Of a stretch of 64,000 bases of DNA, positions 25,462 to 34,771 are shown one piece after another. A program made the position numbers and the translations under genes. A model generated the notes under the pieces. It saw nothing but the letters and a program-made list of their open reading frames with translations, ran no database searches and had not been told where the DNA came from. Positions within the stretch are counted from its first letter, which is position 1, and every line of letters starts with the position of its first letter. The stretch comes from Tabrizicola piscis (GTDB lineage: Bacteria > Pseudomonadota > Alphaproteobacteria > Rhodobacterales > Rhodobacteraceae): positions 186,001 through 250,000 of the forward strand of contig NZ_CP034328.1 in the NCBI RefSeq assembly GCF_003940805.1, read 5' to 3'.

Positions 25462-26160
25462 ATGACCAAGTTCATCCCCCTCCTTCTGGCCATCGGTTAC
25501 GCCGTCCTGATGCTGCGGTTTTCGATGTGGCGCACCAAGCGGATGCTGGACGCGCAGTCCAAACCGCTGACCGACCCGTCGATCACCCGGCTTGCCGACC
25601 GGATGGCCGCCGCCATGGACCTGCCCGAGATCAAGGTGAACGTGTTCGAGGTGGAACCGGTCAACGGCCTTGCCGCCCCCGATGGCCGGATCTTCCTGAC
25701 CCGCGGCTTTCTGAACCGCAAGGCGCGGGGCGAGGTGTCGGCCGAAGAACTTGCCAGCGTGATCGCGCATGAGTTGGGCCATGTCGCGCTGGGTCACATG
25801 CGCCGCCGGATGATCGACTTCACCGGCCAGAACGCTGTTTTCATCATGCTGTCCGCCGTGCTGAACCGCTTTCTGCCCTTCATCGGCATCTGGATTGCCA
25901 ACTTCCTTGCAACCGCGCTGATGGCCCGCCTGTCGCGGCGTGATGAGTTCGAGGCGGATGCCTATGCCTCGGCACTGCTCATCAAGGCCGGGATCGGGAC
26001 CGCACCGCAAAAATCGCTGTTTCGCAAACTTGAGGCGCTGACCTCGAACCATGCCGAAGGCGTGCCCGCCTGGATGCTGAGCCACCCTAAAACCGCCGAA
26101 CGCATCGCCGCAATCGAAGCGAACGAGGCGCGCTGGATGAACGCCAAGCAGATTTCCTGA
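25462..26160 (+). CDS. M48-family zinc metallopeptidase (HtpX-like)
   Basis: 232 residues. An N-terminal membrane anchor (FIPLLLAIGYAVLMLRFSMW) is followed by the M48 core: NGLAAPDGRIFLTRGFL, the zinc site HELGH (His103, Glu104, His107) and the third-ligand segment SRRDEFEADAYASALL. A second hydrophobic region lies between. Such enzymes degrade misfolded membrane proteins. It follows the VWA gene on the same strand after 113 bases. ATG 25462 is chosen because the membrane anchor starts directly there. Confidence 0.9.
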   Translation: MTKFIPLLLAIGYAVLMLRFSMWRTKRMLDAQSKPLTDPSITRLADRMAAAMDLPEIKVNVFEVEPVNGLAAPDGRIFLTRGFLNRKARGEVSAEELASVIAHELGHVALGHMRRRMIDFTGQNAVFIMLSAVLNRFLPFIGIWIANFLATALMARLSRRDEFEADAYASALLIKAGIGTAPQKSLFRKLEALTSNHAEGVPAWMLSHPKTAERIAAIEANEARWMNAKQIS

Positions 26161-26164
26161 CGCG

Positions 26165-26707
26165 TCAATCCGCCATGGCCTTGGCCAGCCGGTAAAGCCG
26201 CACCCGCTTCAAAAGCCCCTTCAGGGCAATGGGCTGGCCCGAGATGGCCTCGGCCTTCGCACGCACAGCTTCGACCACACGCGCCATCGCGTCGGGGTTG
26301 CCTGACTGCAGCTCCCACAGAAACCCGTCCGGGTCGCGCCGGGCGATGCCTTCGCTGGCCAGCACATGGCCCGGAAAGTCCTGCGCATTGAACGTCACGA
26401 TGGCATCGGCACCGCTGGCAATGGCCGTGGCCAGCACATGCACGTCATTGGGGTCGGGCAACAGCAAGCGCGCCTCGATCTCGGGCCGTTCGCGGGTGAC
26501 GGCTTTGGGAAAGGCCGCGCGGAAACTGGCCGCCTCGCCTGCCGCTATCGTTGGTGCCTCCGGGCCAAGCTTGGCCGTGGCAAGTACCCATTCCCGCAAG
26601 ATGCGGTCGGACACCACCGGCTCGTACAGCCCCGCTTCCGCCGCGCCCTGCAGGATCTCGCGCAGGACCGTCGGGTACAGCACGCAGGCGTCAAGGACAG
26701 CCTTCAT
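26165..26707 (-). CDS. PIN-domain protein (VapC-like nuclease fold)
   Basis: 180 residues. The PIN acidic residues are visible: Asp in [10 protein letters not shown] at the N terminus, Glu/Asp in SDRILREW, and [34 protein letters not shown], the classical C-terminal half. It overlaps the preceding rlmI-like gene by four bases (ATGA), so it is translated from the same message. No antitoxin-like gene lies next to it. It may be an RNA-processing nuclease or an orphan VapC-type protein. Confidence 0.85.
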   Translation of the reverse strand: MKAVLDACVLYPTVLREILQGAAEAGLYEPVVSDRILREWVLATAKLGPEAPTIAAGEAASFRAAFPKAVTRERPEIEARLLLPDPNDVHVLATAIASGADAIVTFNAQDFPGHVLASEGIARRDPDGFLWELQSGNPDAMARVVEAVRAKAEAISGQPIALKGLLKRVRLYRLAKAMAD

Positions 26708-27921
26708 CCGTCCAGCCGGAACGCCAAAGCCTTGAGGTAGGACGACTCCGCCAATTGCGGCAACACCGGATGGTCCGGCCCGGCAAAACCGGTGTAGATC
26801 AGCTGCGACCGCCGCCCACCGCGCCCAATACCTCGGGCACAAGCGTTGCGAAACGCCTGCAGGTCCGCCGCATGGCTGCAGGAACACAAGACAAGGTATC
26901 CGCCGGGGGCCACCAACGGCGCGGCCAGCCTTGCGATCCGCTCATAGGCGCGCAGTCCCGCCTCCAGCGCCGGTTTTGCGGGCGCAAAAGCCGGCGGGTC
27001 GCAGATCACCACATCAAACCGCGCGCCTTCGGTGCCAAGGCTTTCCAGCACGTCAAAGGCATCGCCCTGCCGCGTGCTGAACCGGTCGCCAAAGCCCGAA
27101 GCCCCTGCCCCCGCCTCGGCCAGCGCCAGCGCCGGAGCCGAAGCATCAACCGCCAACGCACGGGCCGCACCCCCGGCAAGGGCGGCAAGCCCGAACCCGC
27201 CGACATGGGCAAACAGGTCCAGCACGGCGGCCCCCTTGGCCAGACACGCGGCAAAGGCGTGGTTTTCGCGCTGGTCAAAGAACAGCCCGGTCTTCTGCCC
27301 ACCCATCAGGTCGGCCATATAGACCGCCCCGTTCATCGGCACCTGCACCGGCCCTGCCGGAGCGGCACCATGAACAACCGCCATTTCCTCGGCCAGCCCC
27401 TCCAGCCCCCGCACCCGGCCCTGCCCGTTCTTGATGACCGTGGTCACCCCCGTCACCGCCACCAGTGCCGCGACAAGCGCGTCAAGATGCGCCTCGGCCC
27501 AGGCGGCATTGGGTTGCACGACGGCAACGTCGCCAAAGCGGTCGATCACCACGCCGGGCAGACCATCGGATTCGGCATGCACCAGCCGGTAGAACGGCTG
27601 CGGGTAAAGCCGCGACCGGTGTGCCAACGCGCGCGCCAGACGCCCCTCGAACCACGCCTGATCGACCACCGCGTCAGGATCACGGTCCAGCATCCGGGCA
27701 ATGATCTTCGACTTGGTGTTGACCGTGACCAGCCCCAAAGGCCGCCGCTCGCCATCCTCCAGCACGGCCAGCGCGCCGGGGGCCAGCGATTGCGTGCGCC
27801 GGTCGGTCACCAGCTCATCGGCATAGACCCATGGAAAACCATGGCGGATCGCCCGGGCCTCGGCCTTGGGCTTGAGGCGGACGGTTGGCATCTGGCGGGG
27901 GTTCGGGCTATCATCATCCAT
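26704..27921 (-). CDS. rlmI: rRNA large-subunit cytosine methyltransferase (RlmI/YccW family)
   Basis: 405 residues: an N-terminal PUA domain ([24 protein letters not shown]), a middle EEHEA-like region ([12 protein letters not shown]), and a C-terminal SAM-dependent methyltransferase domain with [20 protein letters not shown] as SAM site and [10 protein letters not shown] as catalytic motif. RlmI makes m5C at position 1962 of 23S rRNA in E. coli. ATG 27921 is taken; MPTVRLKP at 27891 is possible. It is divergent from edd. Confidence 0.88.
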   Translation of the reverse strand: MDDDSPNPRQMPTVRLKPKAEARAIRHGFPWVYADELVTDRRTQSLAPGALAVLEDGERRPLGLVTVNTKSKIIARMLDRDPDAVVDQAWFEGRLARALAHRSRLYPQPFYRLVHAESDGLPGVVIDRFGDVAVVQPNAAWAEAHLDALVAALVAVTGVTTVIKNGQGRVRGLEGLAEEMAVVHGAAPAGPVQVPMNGAVYMADLMGGQKTGLFFDQRENHAFAACLAKGAAVLDLFAHVGGFGLAALAGGAARALAVDASAPALALAEAGAGASGFGDRFSTRQGDAFDVLESLGTEGARFDVVICDPPAFAPAKPALEAGLRAYERIARLAAPLVAPGGYLVLCSCSHAADLQAFRNACARGIGRGGRRSQLIYTGFAGPDHPVLPQLAESSYLKALAFRLDG

Positions 27922-27988
27922 GACCGTCCCATACCGGGTTCCCGGCGCTTGCGGAAGCCAGAAGCTGCCCCGGCGCGTTGGCGCCGCT

Positions 27989-28002
27989 TGTTAGCGCTAA
28001 CA
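27989..28002. promoter_or_regulatory. Perfect 14-bp palindrome upstream of edd, LacI-family-type operator
   Basis: TGTTAGCGCTAACA is a perfect palindrome with a central CG, the pattern of LacI/GalR-family operators (compare the GntR operator of enteric gluconate genes). It ends 39 bases before the edd ATG, in the divergent rlmI-edd gap, so it is well placed to control edd transcription. The regulator is not in this window. Confidence 0.7.
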
Positions 28003-28041
28003 GACTCTGCTACACACCCCCTGCAACCTTTCGGAGGGATC

Positions 28042-29847
28042 ATGTCGCTGCACCCCACCATCGCCCAAGTCACCGCCCGCATCCGTGCAAGGTCCGAAGC
28101 CAGCCGGGGCACCTATCTGGACCGGATGGCCAAGGCAGTGTCGGCAGGACCGGTCCGCGCGCATCTCAGCTGCGGCAATCAGGCCCATGCCTATGCCGCA
28201 ATGGGATCGGACAAGGGCGCGCTGGCAGCGGCCAAGGTGCCCAACATCGGCATAGTGACCGCCTACAACGACATGCTCTCCGCCCATCAACCGTTCGAGC
28301 GCTACCCCGACATCATCCGCGCCGCCGCCAAATCATCGGGCGCGACGGTGCAGGTCGCAGGCGGCGTGCCAGCCATGTGCGACGGTGTGACTCAAGGCCA
28401 GCCGGGGATGGAGCTGTCGCTCTTTTCCCGCGACGTGATCGCCTTGGCCGCAGGCGTCGCGCTTTCCCACAACTGCTTTGACGCCGCCCTCTACCTCGGC
28501 GTCTGCGACAAGATCGTGCCGGGTCTCATCATGGCCGCCGCCACCTTTGGCCATATCCCGGCGGTCTTCGTGCCTGCAGGCCCCATGCCCTCCGGCATCC
28601 CTAATGACGAAAAATCCCGCGTCCGTAACGCCTATGCCGAAGGCAAGGCCACGCGGGAGGAACTCATGGCCGCCGAGATGGCCAGCTACCACGGCCCCGG
28701 CACCTGCACCTTTTACGGCACCGCCAACACCAACCAGATGCTGATGGAGTTCATGGGCCTCCACCTGCCCGGCACCAGCTTCGTCAACCCCGGCACCCCC
28801 CTGCGGGAGGCGCTGACCACCGCCGCCGTCCACCGCGCCGCCGCGATCACCGCACTGGGGAATGACTTCCGCCCGGCGGGCGAAATCCTGGACGAACGCG
28901 CCTATGTCAACGGCATCGTCGGGCTGATGGCCACGGGCGGGTCCACCAACCTCGTCCTCCACCTCCCCGCCATGGCACGCGCCAGTGGGGTGCTGCTCGA
29001 CCTGCAGGACTTCGCCGACCTCAGCGAAGCCGTGCCGCTGATGGCCAAGGTTTACCCCAACGGTCTGGCCGACGTGAACCACTTCCACGCCGCCGGGGGC
29101 CTGCAGTTCCTGATCAGCCAGCTGCTGGATGCCGGGCTCCTCCACCCCGACGCCAAGACCATCGCCGGGGACGGGCTGGCGCTCTACCGGCAAGAACCCG
29201 TTCTGGACAACGGCCGCCTGACCTGGCGCGATGGTCCGAAGGCGAGTCTCAACGAAAAGATCGTGCGCCCCGCCGCCGACCCGTTCGCCCCGCAAGGTGG
29301 CCTGAGGCAACTGGCAGGCAACCTCGGGCGCGGGGTCATCAAGATCTCTGCCGTCGCAGCTGACCGCCATGTGATCGAAGCCCCCGCCCGCATCTTCAAC
29401 ACCCAGGATGCCGTGAAGGCCGCCTTCAAGGCGGGGGAGTTCACGACGGACACCATCGTCGTCGTCCGCTTTCAGGGCCCGCAAGCCAACGGGATGCCGG
29501 AACTCCACTCGCTGACGCCCACGCTCAGCATCCTGCAAGACCGGGGCCTTCGCGTGGCGCTTGTCACCGATGGCAGGATGTCGGGCGCATCGGGCAAGGT
29601 CCCGGCCGCGATCCATGTCGCCCCCGAGGCCGCCTGTGGTGGCCCCCTCGCCCGCCTCCGCGACGGCGACCTTGTCCGGCTTGACGCCGACGCAGGCACG
29701 CTGACCGCCCTTGTCCCCGATTTCGACAGCCGGGTGCCAGTGACCGCCGACCTTTCGGCCAACGAACACGGGATCGGACGCGAGCTTTTCGCCGCCTTCC
29801 GCCGCAACGTAGGCTCTGCCGATACCGGGGCGGCGCTGGTCCTTTAG
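28042..29847 (+). CDS. edd: Phosphogluconate dehydratase (Entner-Doudoroff)
   Basis: 601 residues, the normal Edd length. IlvD/Edd motifs include [57 protein letters not shown] (cluster Cys), [25 protein letters not shown] (cluster Cys) and [23 protein letters not shown]. It dehydrates 6-phosphogluconate to 2-keto-3-deoxy-6-phosphogluconate using a [4Fe-4S] cluster. CGGAGGGA precedes the ATG. The aldolase gene follows 270 bases downstream, with repeat arms between. Confidence 0.96.
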   Translation: MSLHPTIAQVTARIRARSEASRGTYLDRMAKAVSAGPVRAHLSCGNQAHAYAAMGSDKGALAAAKVPNIGIVTAYNDMLSAHQPFERYPDIIRAAAKSSGATVQVAGGVPAMCDGVTQGQPGMELSLFSRDVIALAAGVALSHNCFDAALYLGVCDKIVPGLIMAAATFGHIPAVFVPAGPMPSGIPNDEKSRVRNAYAEGKATREELMAAEMASYHGPGTCTFYGTANTNQMLMEFMGLHLPGTSFVNPGTPLREALTTAAVHRAAAITALGNDFRPAGEILDERAYVNGIVGLMATGGSTNLVLHLPAMARASGVLLDLQDFADLSEAVPLMAKVYPNGLADVNHFHAAGGLQFLISQLLDAGLLHPDAKTIAGDGLALYRQEPVLDNGRLTWRDGPKASLNEKIVRPAADPFAPQGGLRQLAGNLGRGVIKISAVAADRHVIEAPARIFNTQDAVKAAFKAGEFTTDTIVVVRFQGPQANGMPELHSLTPTLSILQDRGLRVALVTDGRMSGASGKVPAAIHVAPEAACGGPLARLRDGDLVRLDADAGTLTALVPDFDSRVPVTADLSANEHGIGRELFAAFRRNVGSADTGAALVL

Positions 29848-29873
29848 ACCGGAACGCCCTTCGATCAACCTGC

Positions 29874-30068
29874 GCCTCCGGCGGGGATATTTTAACCAGA
29901 ATGAAAGGCTTGGAGAGCAGACTGGAAGTACGGTACAGGCGGGGACGCCGATGACCGTCCAGTGTGAAAGGCCCCCTGCCTCCCCCCGCGCAATCGGGCC
30001 CGAGGTGGGGGGTCAGCCCCTCCCCTCTCTTGCGTTTTCATTCTGGCCCAAATATCCCCGCCGGAGGC
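29874..30068. repeat. Large inverted pair of the intergenic repeat between edd and eda
   Basis: The left arm (29874-29907, starting GCCTCCGGCGGGGATATTTT) and the right arm (30035-30068, ending in CAAATATCCCCGCCGGAGGC) are almost perfect inverted copies over about 33 bases, about 127 bases apart. The DNA between is GC-rich and holds no gene. The arms contain the core shared with copies elsewhere in the window. They could fold the edd-eda intercistronic RNA into one long stem. Confidence 0.8.
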
Positions 30069-30117
30069 TCCGACCCATCCGCATCCCCGCCGCCGGGGCC
30101 TTGAAGGAGCCTGACCC

Positions 30118-30759
30118 ATGACCCCCGCCGAACAATCCCGCCAGGCCGCCGAAATCTGCCGCCTTGCCCCCGTGGTCCCGGTCCTTGTGATCGACGATCT
30201 CGCCCATGCCCGCCCCTTGGCCGAGGCTCTGGTCGCCGGTGGCCTGCCCGCGCTTGAGGTGACCTTGCGCACCCCCGCAGCGCTCGACGCCATTCGGGCC
30301 ATGGCCGAGGTGCCGGGTGGGGTGGTCGGGGCCGGCACGCTCCTGACACCCGCCGATGTGAAGGCCGCCAAGGCGGCAGGTGCCAAATTCGGCGTCAGCC
30401 CGGGCGCGACCGACCGGCTGATCGCCGCCTGTGAGGATGCGGGCCTGCCCCTGCTGCCCGGCGCGGCGACGGCGTCCGAGATCATGGCGCTGCTGGAAAA
30501 GGGCTACACGGTCCAGAAGTTCTTCCCCGCCGAACAGGCCGGGGGGGCGGCGTACCTCAAGTCGATCGGATCACCCATCCCGCAGGTCAGTTTCTGCCCG
30601 ACGGGCGGGATCAGCCTGAAGCTTGCGCCGGACTATCTGGCGCTGAAAAACATCCTTTGCGTCGGCGGCAGCTGGGTCGCGCCAAAGGACGCGATGGCGC
30701 GCGGCGACTGGGCCGAGATCACCCGTCTTGCCCGCGAGGCAGCGACGCTCAGCCGTTGA
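30118..30759 (+). CDS. eda: 2-dehydro-3-deoxy-phosphogluconate aldolase (KDPG aldolase)
   Basis: 213 residues. The class I aldolase residues are visible: Glu47 in ALEVTLRTPAAL and the Schiff-base Lys134 in VQKFFPAE, with GAGTLLTPADV and FCPTGGISL as phosphate-binding segments. It splits KDPG into pyruvate and glyceraldehyde 3-phosphate, the step after Edd. AAGGAG precedes the ATG. The 3' end overlaps a possible tiny ORF on the other strand. Confidence 0.95.
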   Translation: MTPAEQSRQAAEICRLAPVVPVLVIDDLAHARPLAEALVAGGLPALEVTLRTPAALDAIRAMAEVPGGVVGAGTLLTPADVKAAKAAGAKFGVSPGATDRLIAACEDAGLPLLPGAATASEIMALLEKGYTVQKFFPAEQAGGAAYLKSIGSPIPQVSFCPTGGISLKLAPDYLALKNILCVGGSWVAPKDAMARGDWAEITRLAREAATLSR

Positions 30760-30838
30760 TGCCCTGCCGGGCGGCCCGTCCCCCCCGGCGACGGGGTTGG
30801 TCGGGCAATGTCAGCGCCTCGGCCAGAACCGCTGTCAT
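30749..30838 (-). CDS. Possible 29-residue Arg-rich small ORF after the 62-residue gene
   Basis: Its ATG (30838-30836) overlaps the stop of the 62-residue gene upstream on the minus strand (ATGA). It encodes MTAVLAEALTLPDQPRRRGG and nine more residues, ending in the eda 3' end on the opposite strand. Translational coupling makes it plausible. No family is recognised and it may be chance. Confidence 0.3.
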   Translation of the reverse strand: MTAVLAEALTLPDQPRRRGGRAARQGING

Positions 30839-31023
30839 CGGATGCGCTGGCCCCCCTGCCCATAGGCGGCGATCAACGCCCGCGCCGCGTCGGGGACCGA
30901 CAGCCCCGCAGGCAGCGACAACGCCCAGTCGACGAAGATCGACCGGCATTCCGCAGCACTGATCCCGTCGATCCGGTAGCTTTCCCGCACCAGACCCTTC
31001 GGGTCGGCCTCAGTCAGGTTCAT
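30835..31023 (-). CDS. Small conserved hypothetical protein downstream of glnE
   Basis: 62 residues (MNLTEADPKGLVRESYRIDG...). Its ATG lies 14 bases inside the 3' end of glnE, so it is translated by coupling. The sequence ISAAECRSIFVDWALSLP and VPDAARALIAAYG suggests a small helical protein. No membrane segment, signal or known domain was recognised. Confidence 0.65.
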   Translation of the reverse strand: MNLTEADPKGLVRESYRIDGISAAECRSIFVDWALSLPAGLSVPDAARALIAAYGQGGQRIR

Positions 31024-33826
31024 CGCCCGTCTCCCCATCCTTGCCCCCGGAAACTCCGGCGGCCTCATCCGTGCCGACCAGCCGGTCAATCGCCTCTGCC
31101 GCTGCAACCACTGCCGCCGCAACCTCGGCTGCCAGCGCGTCAACGGTCGCAGCCCCCGTCTCGTGCAGGACAAACGCCCGCCCGCCTTCTCCGATGCCAT
31201 CCATCTCCAGCGCGCCCTCGGTCAAAAGGCGTGAGGCCGCATGCAACCGCCACAGCAGCCTGTAGGCGGCAAGCAGCGCCTGCGCGTCCGATTGCGGCAT
31301 ATGGCGGCCAAGCCCCGCCCCTATCTGGCGTTCCACACCTCGCGCCGCACTGCCCGTCAGCAGCGCCAGCGTCTGCGCCGCAAGCTCGATATCCATCAAC
31401 CGGCCCGCGCCATTCCGTGCGTCCCAGACCCCCTGCGCCGGTTTGGCCGCCTGCAGACGCGCCCGCATGGCCGCCACATCGCCACGGACCTTGGCGCCCG
31501 TCCCCTTGGCGGCCAGCAGCGTCCGGCGGAACCCCTCCACCTCGGCCCCAAGCGCGCCGTCTCCCGCCAGCACCCGCGCCCGCGTCAGCGCAAGGTGCTC
31601 CCAGGTCCAGGCCTCGGTCTCCTGATAGGTGGTGAAGCTGTGCAAGCTGGTCGCCACCGGCCCCTGCCGACCCGAGGGGCGCAGCCGCATGTCGACCTCG
31701 TAAAGCCGGCCCTCCGGCATCTGCGCCGTCAAGGCGGTGACCAAGGCCTGCGTCAGCCGCGCGTAATAGGGCCGGGTCGCAAGGGGCCGCGGCCCGTCCG
31801 AGGTTTCCACCCCATCCGCGTCATAGATGACGATCAGGTCCAGATCCGACCCCGCATTCAACCGCGCCGCCCCGATCGAGCCCATGCCGACCACAACCGC
31901 CCCGCGCCCCGGCATCGCCCCATGCTTGCGGGCGAAATCGGCAGTGACCAGCGCCCAAAGCTCCGACACCACCGCCTCGGCCAGATCGGCATATTGCTTG
32001 GCCGCCTCGAACCCGTCGATCAGCCCGCGCAGATGGTGCACGCCCACCCGGAAATGCCATTCCTTCATCCAGCGCCGGGCCATGTCCAGCCGCGCCTCGT
32101 AATCCGCAGCCAGACCCAGCCGTGCCGCAAGTTCCGCGCGCAAGCCAGCCACCCCCGGCCACAGGCCCCAGAAGCTGCCGCCGATCACCCCGTCCAGCAC
32201 CGCCGCGTTGCGCGACAGATAGCGCGCCAGCCCGGGCGCTGACCCGGCGATGTCGATGATCAATGCCACCAGCTGCGGATTGGCCTCGAACAGCGCGAAG
32301 ATCTGCACACCCGATGGCAGGCCCGCCAGAAACCCGTCCAGGGCAACCAGCGCTTCGTCCGGATGGGCGGCGCGGTCCAACTCGTGCAACAGCCGGGGGC
32401 GCAACCGTCGAAAGATCGCCCGCGCCCGGTCTGACCGCAGCGCAGGATAGCTTTCCCAGCCCCGCGTGATCGCCCGCGCGGTTTCCGTCAGCTCCGGCCC
32501 CGCCTCCGCCTCGCCCGGCGCAAAGAACCCTTCAGTCAGCCGGTCGGTACGCTGCAGCCGGTCCAGAAGATCGCGGCGAAAGCTGGCTTCGTTCTGCCCG
32601 CAAAAAGCGGCGATGCGGGCCACGCCCTCAGGCGTTGGCGGCATCAGGTGGGTTTGCGCGTCATTCACCATCTGCAACCGATGCTCCACCTCGCGGTGGG
32701 CGCGGTAGAGGTCGGTCAGCTCCTCGGCAACCTCGGGCGGCACCCAGCCCTTCCCGGCAAGCGCCGCCAGTCCGCCGACAGTGGTCCGGTCGCGCAAGTC
32801 CGGGTCCCGTCCCCCGGCAATCAGCTGACGGGTCTGGGTGAAGAACTCGATCTCGCGGATGCCACCCGCCCCCAGCTTCATGTTGTGACCTTCGATGGTG
32901 ATCGGCCCATGCAGGCCACGGTGATCGCGGATCCGCAGGCGCATGTCATGCGCGTCCTGGATCGCCACGAAATCCAGATGCTTGCGCCAGACAAAGGGGG
33001 TCAGGGTCCGCAAGAACCGCTCCCCCGCCGCCAGATCCCCCCCACAGGGCCGCGCCTTGATATAGGCCGCCCGCTCCCATGTGCGGCCTTCCGCCTCGTA
33101 ATAGGCCTCGGCCGCGGCCATCGACAGGCAGACCGGGGTCACGCTGGCATCGGGGCGCAGACGCAGATCGGTGCGAAAGACATAGCCATCCGTCACATCC
33201 GACAAGATCGCCGTCAGCCGCCGGGCAACCTTGATGAAGACCGCCCGCGCCTCCTGTTCGACACCCTCATAGCGGGTCTCGTCAAACAGGCAGATCAGGT
33301 CGATGTCCGAGGAATAGTTCAGCTCCCCCGCCCCCATCTTGCCCATGGCCAGCGCCACCATGCCCCCTGCCGTCGCCGCATCCTCCGGCGTGGCGCCCGG
33401 CAGCTTGCCCCGGCGGATCGCCTCGCCAACCTCAACCGTCAAGGCCAGATGCACCGCCCGGTCGGCCAACCGCGTCAAGGCTCCGGTCACCACCTCCAAG
33501 GGCCAGACACCGCCAAGGTCGCAAAGCGCCGCAAGCAGCGCCACCCGCCGCTTGGCCTGCCGCAGGGCCCCCGGCAAGGTCTCGGACGTAGCAGCCCCGG
33601 GCCCGGCCAGCACCGCCTCCAGCGCCGCCTCGGGGTCGGCCACCGCTTCCTCCAGCCAGCCCGCCTCGCGCAGTATCAGGCCACGCAGATAGGGGCTGCA
33701 CCCTGCCGTGGCAGCCAAAAGCCCGCTCACTTCCGGCCCAAGGTCAGGCAGACAAGACCGCAGGTCTGCCGCGGCAGCAGGGTCGAAGGCGATCGGCTGG
33801 CGGGTGATGCGGCGGGCAAGGCTCAT
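31010..33826 (-). CDS. glnE: Bifunctional glutamine synthetase adenylyltransferase/adenylyl-removing enzyme
   Basis: 938 residues, the full GlnE length. Two nucleotidyltransferase-fold domains are seen: the N-terminal deadenylylating one with YSSDIDLICLFDE and the C-terminal adenylylating one with GSIGAARLNAGSDLDLIVIYDAD, each followed by helical GlnD-PII-UTase-like regions (KLGAGGIREIEFFTQ; VDMRLRPSGRQGPVATSL). It adjusts glutamine synthetase activity in response to PII and glutamine. ATG 33826 (AAGG before it) is preferred to a GTG at 33853. The two small genes after it are probably on the same message. Confidence 0.95.
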   Translation of the reverse strand: MSLARRITRQPIAFDPAAAADLRSCLPDLGPEVSGLLAATAGCSPYLRGLILREAGWLEEAVADPEAALEAVLAGPGAATSETLPGALRQAKRRVALLAALCDLGGVWPLEVVTGALTRLADRAVHLALTVEVGEAIRRGKLPGATPEDAATAGGMVALAMGKMGAGELNYSSDIDLICLFDETRYEGVEQEARAVFIKVARRLTAILSDVTDGYVFRTDLRLRPDASVTPVCLSMAAAEAYYEAEGRTWERAAYIKARPCGGDLAAGERFLRTLTPFVWRKHLDFVAIQDAHDMRLRIRDHRGLHGPITIEGHNMKLGAGGIREIEFFTQTRQLIAGGRDPDLRDRTTVGGLAALAGKGWVPPEVAEELTDLYRAHREVEHRLQMVNDAQTHLMPPTPEGVARIAAFCGQNEASFRRDLLDRLQRTDRLTEGFFAPGEAEAGPELTETARAITRGWESYPALRSDRARAIFRRLRPRLLHELDRAAHPDEALVALDGFLAGLPSGVQIFALFEANPQLVALIIDIAGSAPGLARYLSRNAAVLDGVIGGSFWGLWPGVAGLRAELAARLGLAADYEARLDMARRWMKEWHFRVGVHHLRGLIDGFEAAKQYADLAEAVVSELWALVTADFARKHGAMPGRGAVVVGMGSIGAARLNAGSDLDLIVIYDADGVETSDGPRPLATRPYYARLTQALVTALTAQMPEGRLYEVDMRLRPSGRQGPVATSLHSFTTYQETEAWTWEHLALTRARVLAGDGALGAEVEGFRRTLLAAKGTGAKVRGDVAAMRARLQAAKPAQGVWDARNGAGRLMDIELAAQTLALLTGSAARGVERQIGAGLGRHMPQSDAQALLAAYRLLWRLHAASRLLTEGALEMDGIGEGGRAFVLHETGAATVDALAAEVAAAVVAAAEAIDRLVGTDEAAGVSGGKDGETGDEPD

Positions 33827-33882
33827 GCCACAAACCTTGCGCCGCGCAGACACGACCGGTCAACCATCTGCCTGCCAACCCC

Positions 33883-33917
33883 CAAATTGCTCTTTTCCAA
33901 ATACTCCCGCCGGAGGC
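33883..33917. repeat. Single copy of the CAAATACTCCCGCCGGAGG repeat
   Basis: CAAATTGCTCTTTTCCAAAT followed by ACTCCCGCCGGAGGC. The first half matches the right arm of the inverted pair at 16353-16410, so both belong to the same subfamily. It sits upstream of glnE in the gap before the DUF2852 gene. Confidence 0.75.
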
Positions 33918-34016
33918 GTGTGGCCAAGCCTGCTGCACCTTGGTGCAGCGGGCGAGACAAAAGTCTTGCGGCGGAACGCCGCTCCGCTTTGCAGCCGCCG
34001 TTGACGGAACGCCCCC

Positions 34017-34035
34017 ATGTAAAATACTTTTACAT
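34017..34035. promoter_or_regulatory. 19-bp perfect palindrome upstream of DUF2852 gene
   Basis: ATGTAAAA-TAC-TTTTACAT: two 8-bp perfect half-sites around three bases, 81 bases before the ATG of the next gene. A further TTTACAT half-site lies at about 34089-34095. It has the form of a dimeric repressor operator. I cannot name the regulator. Confidence 0.55.
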
Positions 34036-34116
34036 TACCCCTTGAAGGACAGGCCCTGACATCGCATCTTGCATCATGTGAAGATCATTTACATCACACC
34101 ACCAGGAGACGCGCCC

Positions 34117-34632
34117 ATGCACACCTACTCCGAAACCGCCCGGACCGGCGGGTTCCGCACCACCCTCCGCCGCGCCGAGGCCTGGCTCGACCAGTACGGC
34201 CGCAAGGGCTGGATCGCCGCGATGGTCCTTGCCTTCGTTCTGTTCTGGCCCATCGGCCTTGCACTTCTTGCCTACATGATCTGGGGAAAACAGATGTTCG
34301 CACGCTCTTGCGGCCAAAGCCGCCACCGTAATGACCAAAGCTGGACCCGCCACGCAGATCGCGTTGGTTCTGCCACCGGCAACCATGCCTTCGACAGCTA
34401 CAAGGCCGAGGCGCTGCGCCGTCTGGAAGAGGAACAGGCGGCTTTTGAAGCCTTCCTGCAGCGCTTGCGGACCTCGAAGGACAAGTCAGAGTTTGACGCC
34501 TTCATGGAAGACCGCGCCCGCAGCACCGCTTCCCGGGAGACTGGTGAAGATGGGGCCGAGGATACATCTCCTTCCGCCAAAGGCGACACTGCCGCCAAGC
34601 CTGCGGGTGAAGCCCGCCCCGGCGAATACTGA
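34117..34632 (+). CDS. DUF2852 domain-containing membrane protein
   Basis: 171 residues. One clear membrane segment ([26 protein letters not shown]) is followed by GKQM and a low-complexity linker, then a helical, charged region [40 protein letters not shown] that is the DUF2852 signature, and an acidic Ala/Pro tail. ATG 34117 has AGGAGA; an in-frame ATG at 34069 is less likely. It may have its own operator (palindrome at 34017) and ends in a terminator. Function unknown. Confidence 0.85.
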   Translation: MHTYSETARTGGFRTTLRRAEAWLDQYGRKGWIAAMVLAFVLFWPIGLALLAYMIWGKQMFARSCGQSRHRNDQSWTRHADRVGSATGNHAFDSYKAEALRRLEEEQAAFEAFLQRLRTSKDKSEFDAFMEDRARSTASRETGEDGAEDTSPSAKGDTAAKPAGEARPGEY

Positions 34633-34639
34633 TCCGCAA

Positions 34640-34676
34640 GGCCCATCCCGCACGCTGCGGGGTGGGCCGCCTTTCA
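34640..34676 (+). terminator. Terminator after DUF2852 gene
   Basis: GGCCCATCCCGCA pairs with TGCGGGGTGGGCC (34640-34668, one G-T pair) around a three-base loop, followed by GCCTTTC. It starts eight bases after the stop codon. Confidence 0.65.
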
Positions 34677-34771
34677 CCTCGCAAGGGGGTTCTGTTACAA
34701 AAACGAGACAGCGCTTGGCGGAACGCTGCAGGCTTGCTAGGCTTTCGTCACCTTGTTCTGTGCCGGTCCCG

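Noticed and set aside
26165..26707. Toxin-antitoxin module
   Set aside because: Only the PIN protein is present; its partner by overlap is an rRNA methyltransferase, not an antitoxin.
30760..30834. Terminator after eda
   Set aside because: GC-rich inverted segments exist but no stable stem with U-tract could be drawn.
31241..34045. Long plus-strand open frames across glnE
   Set aside because: They are antisense shadows of glnE rich in Arg/Pro/His, with no family motif.
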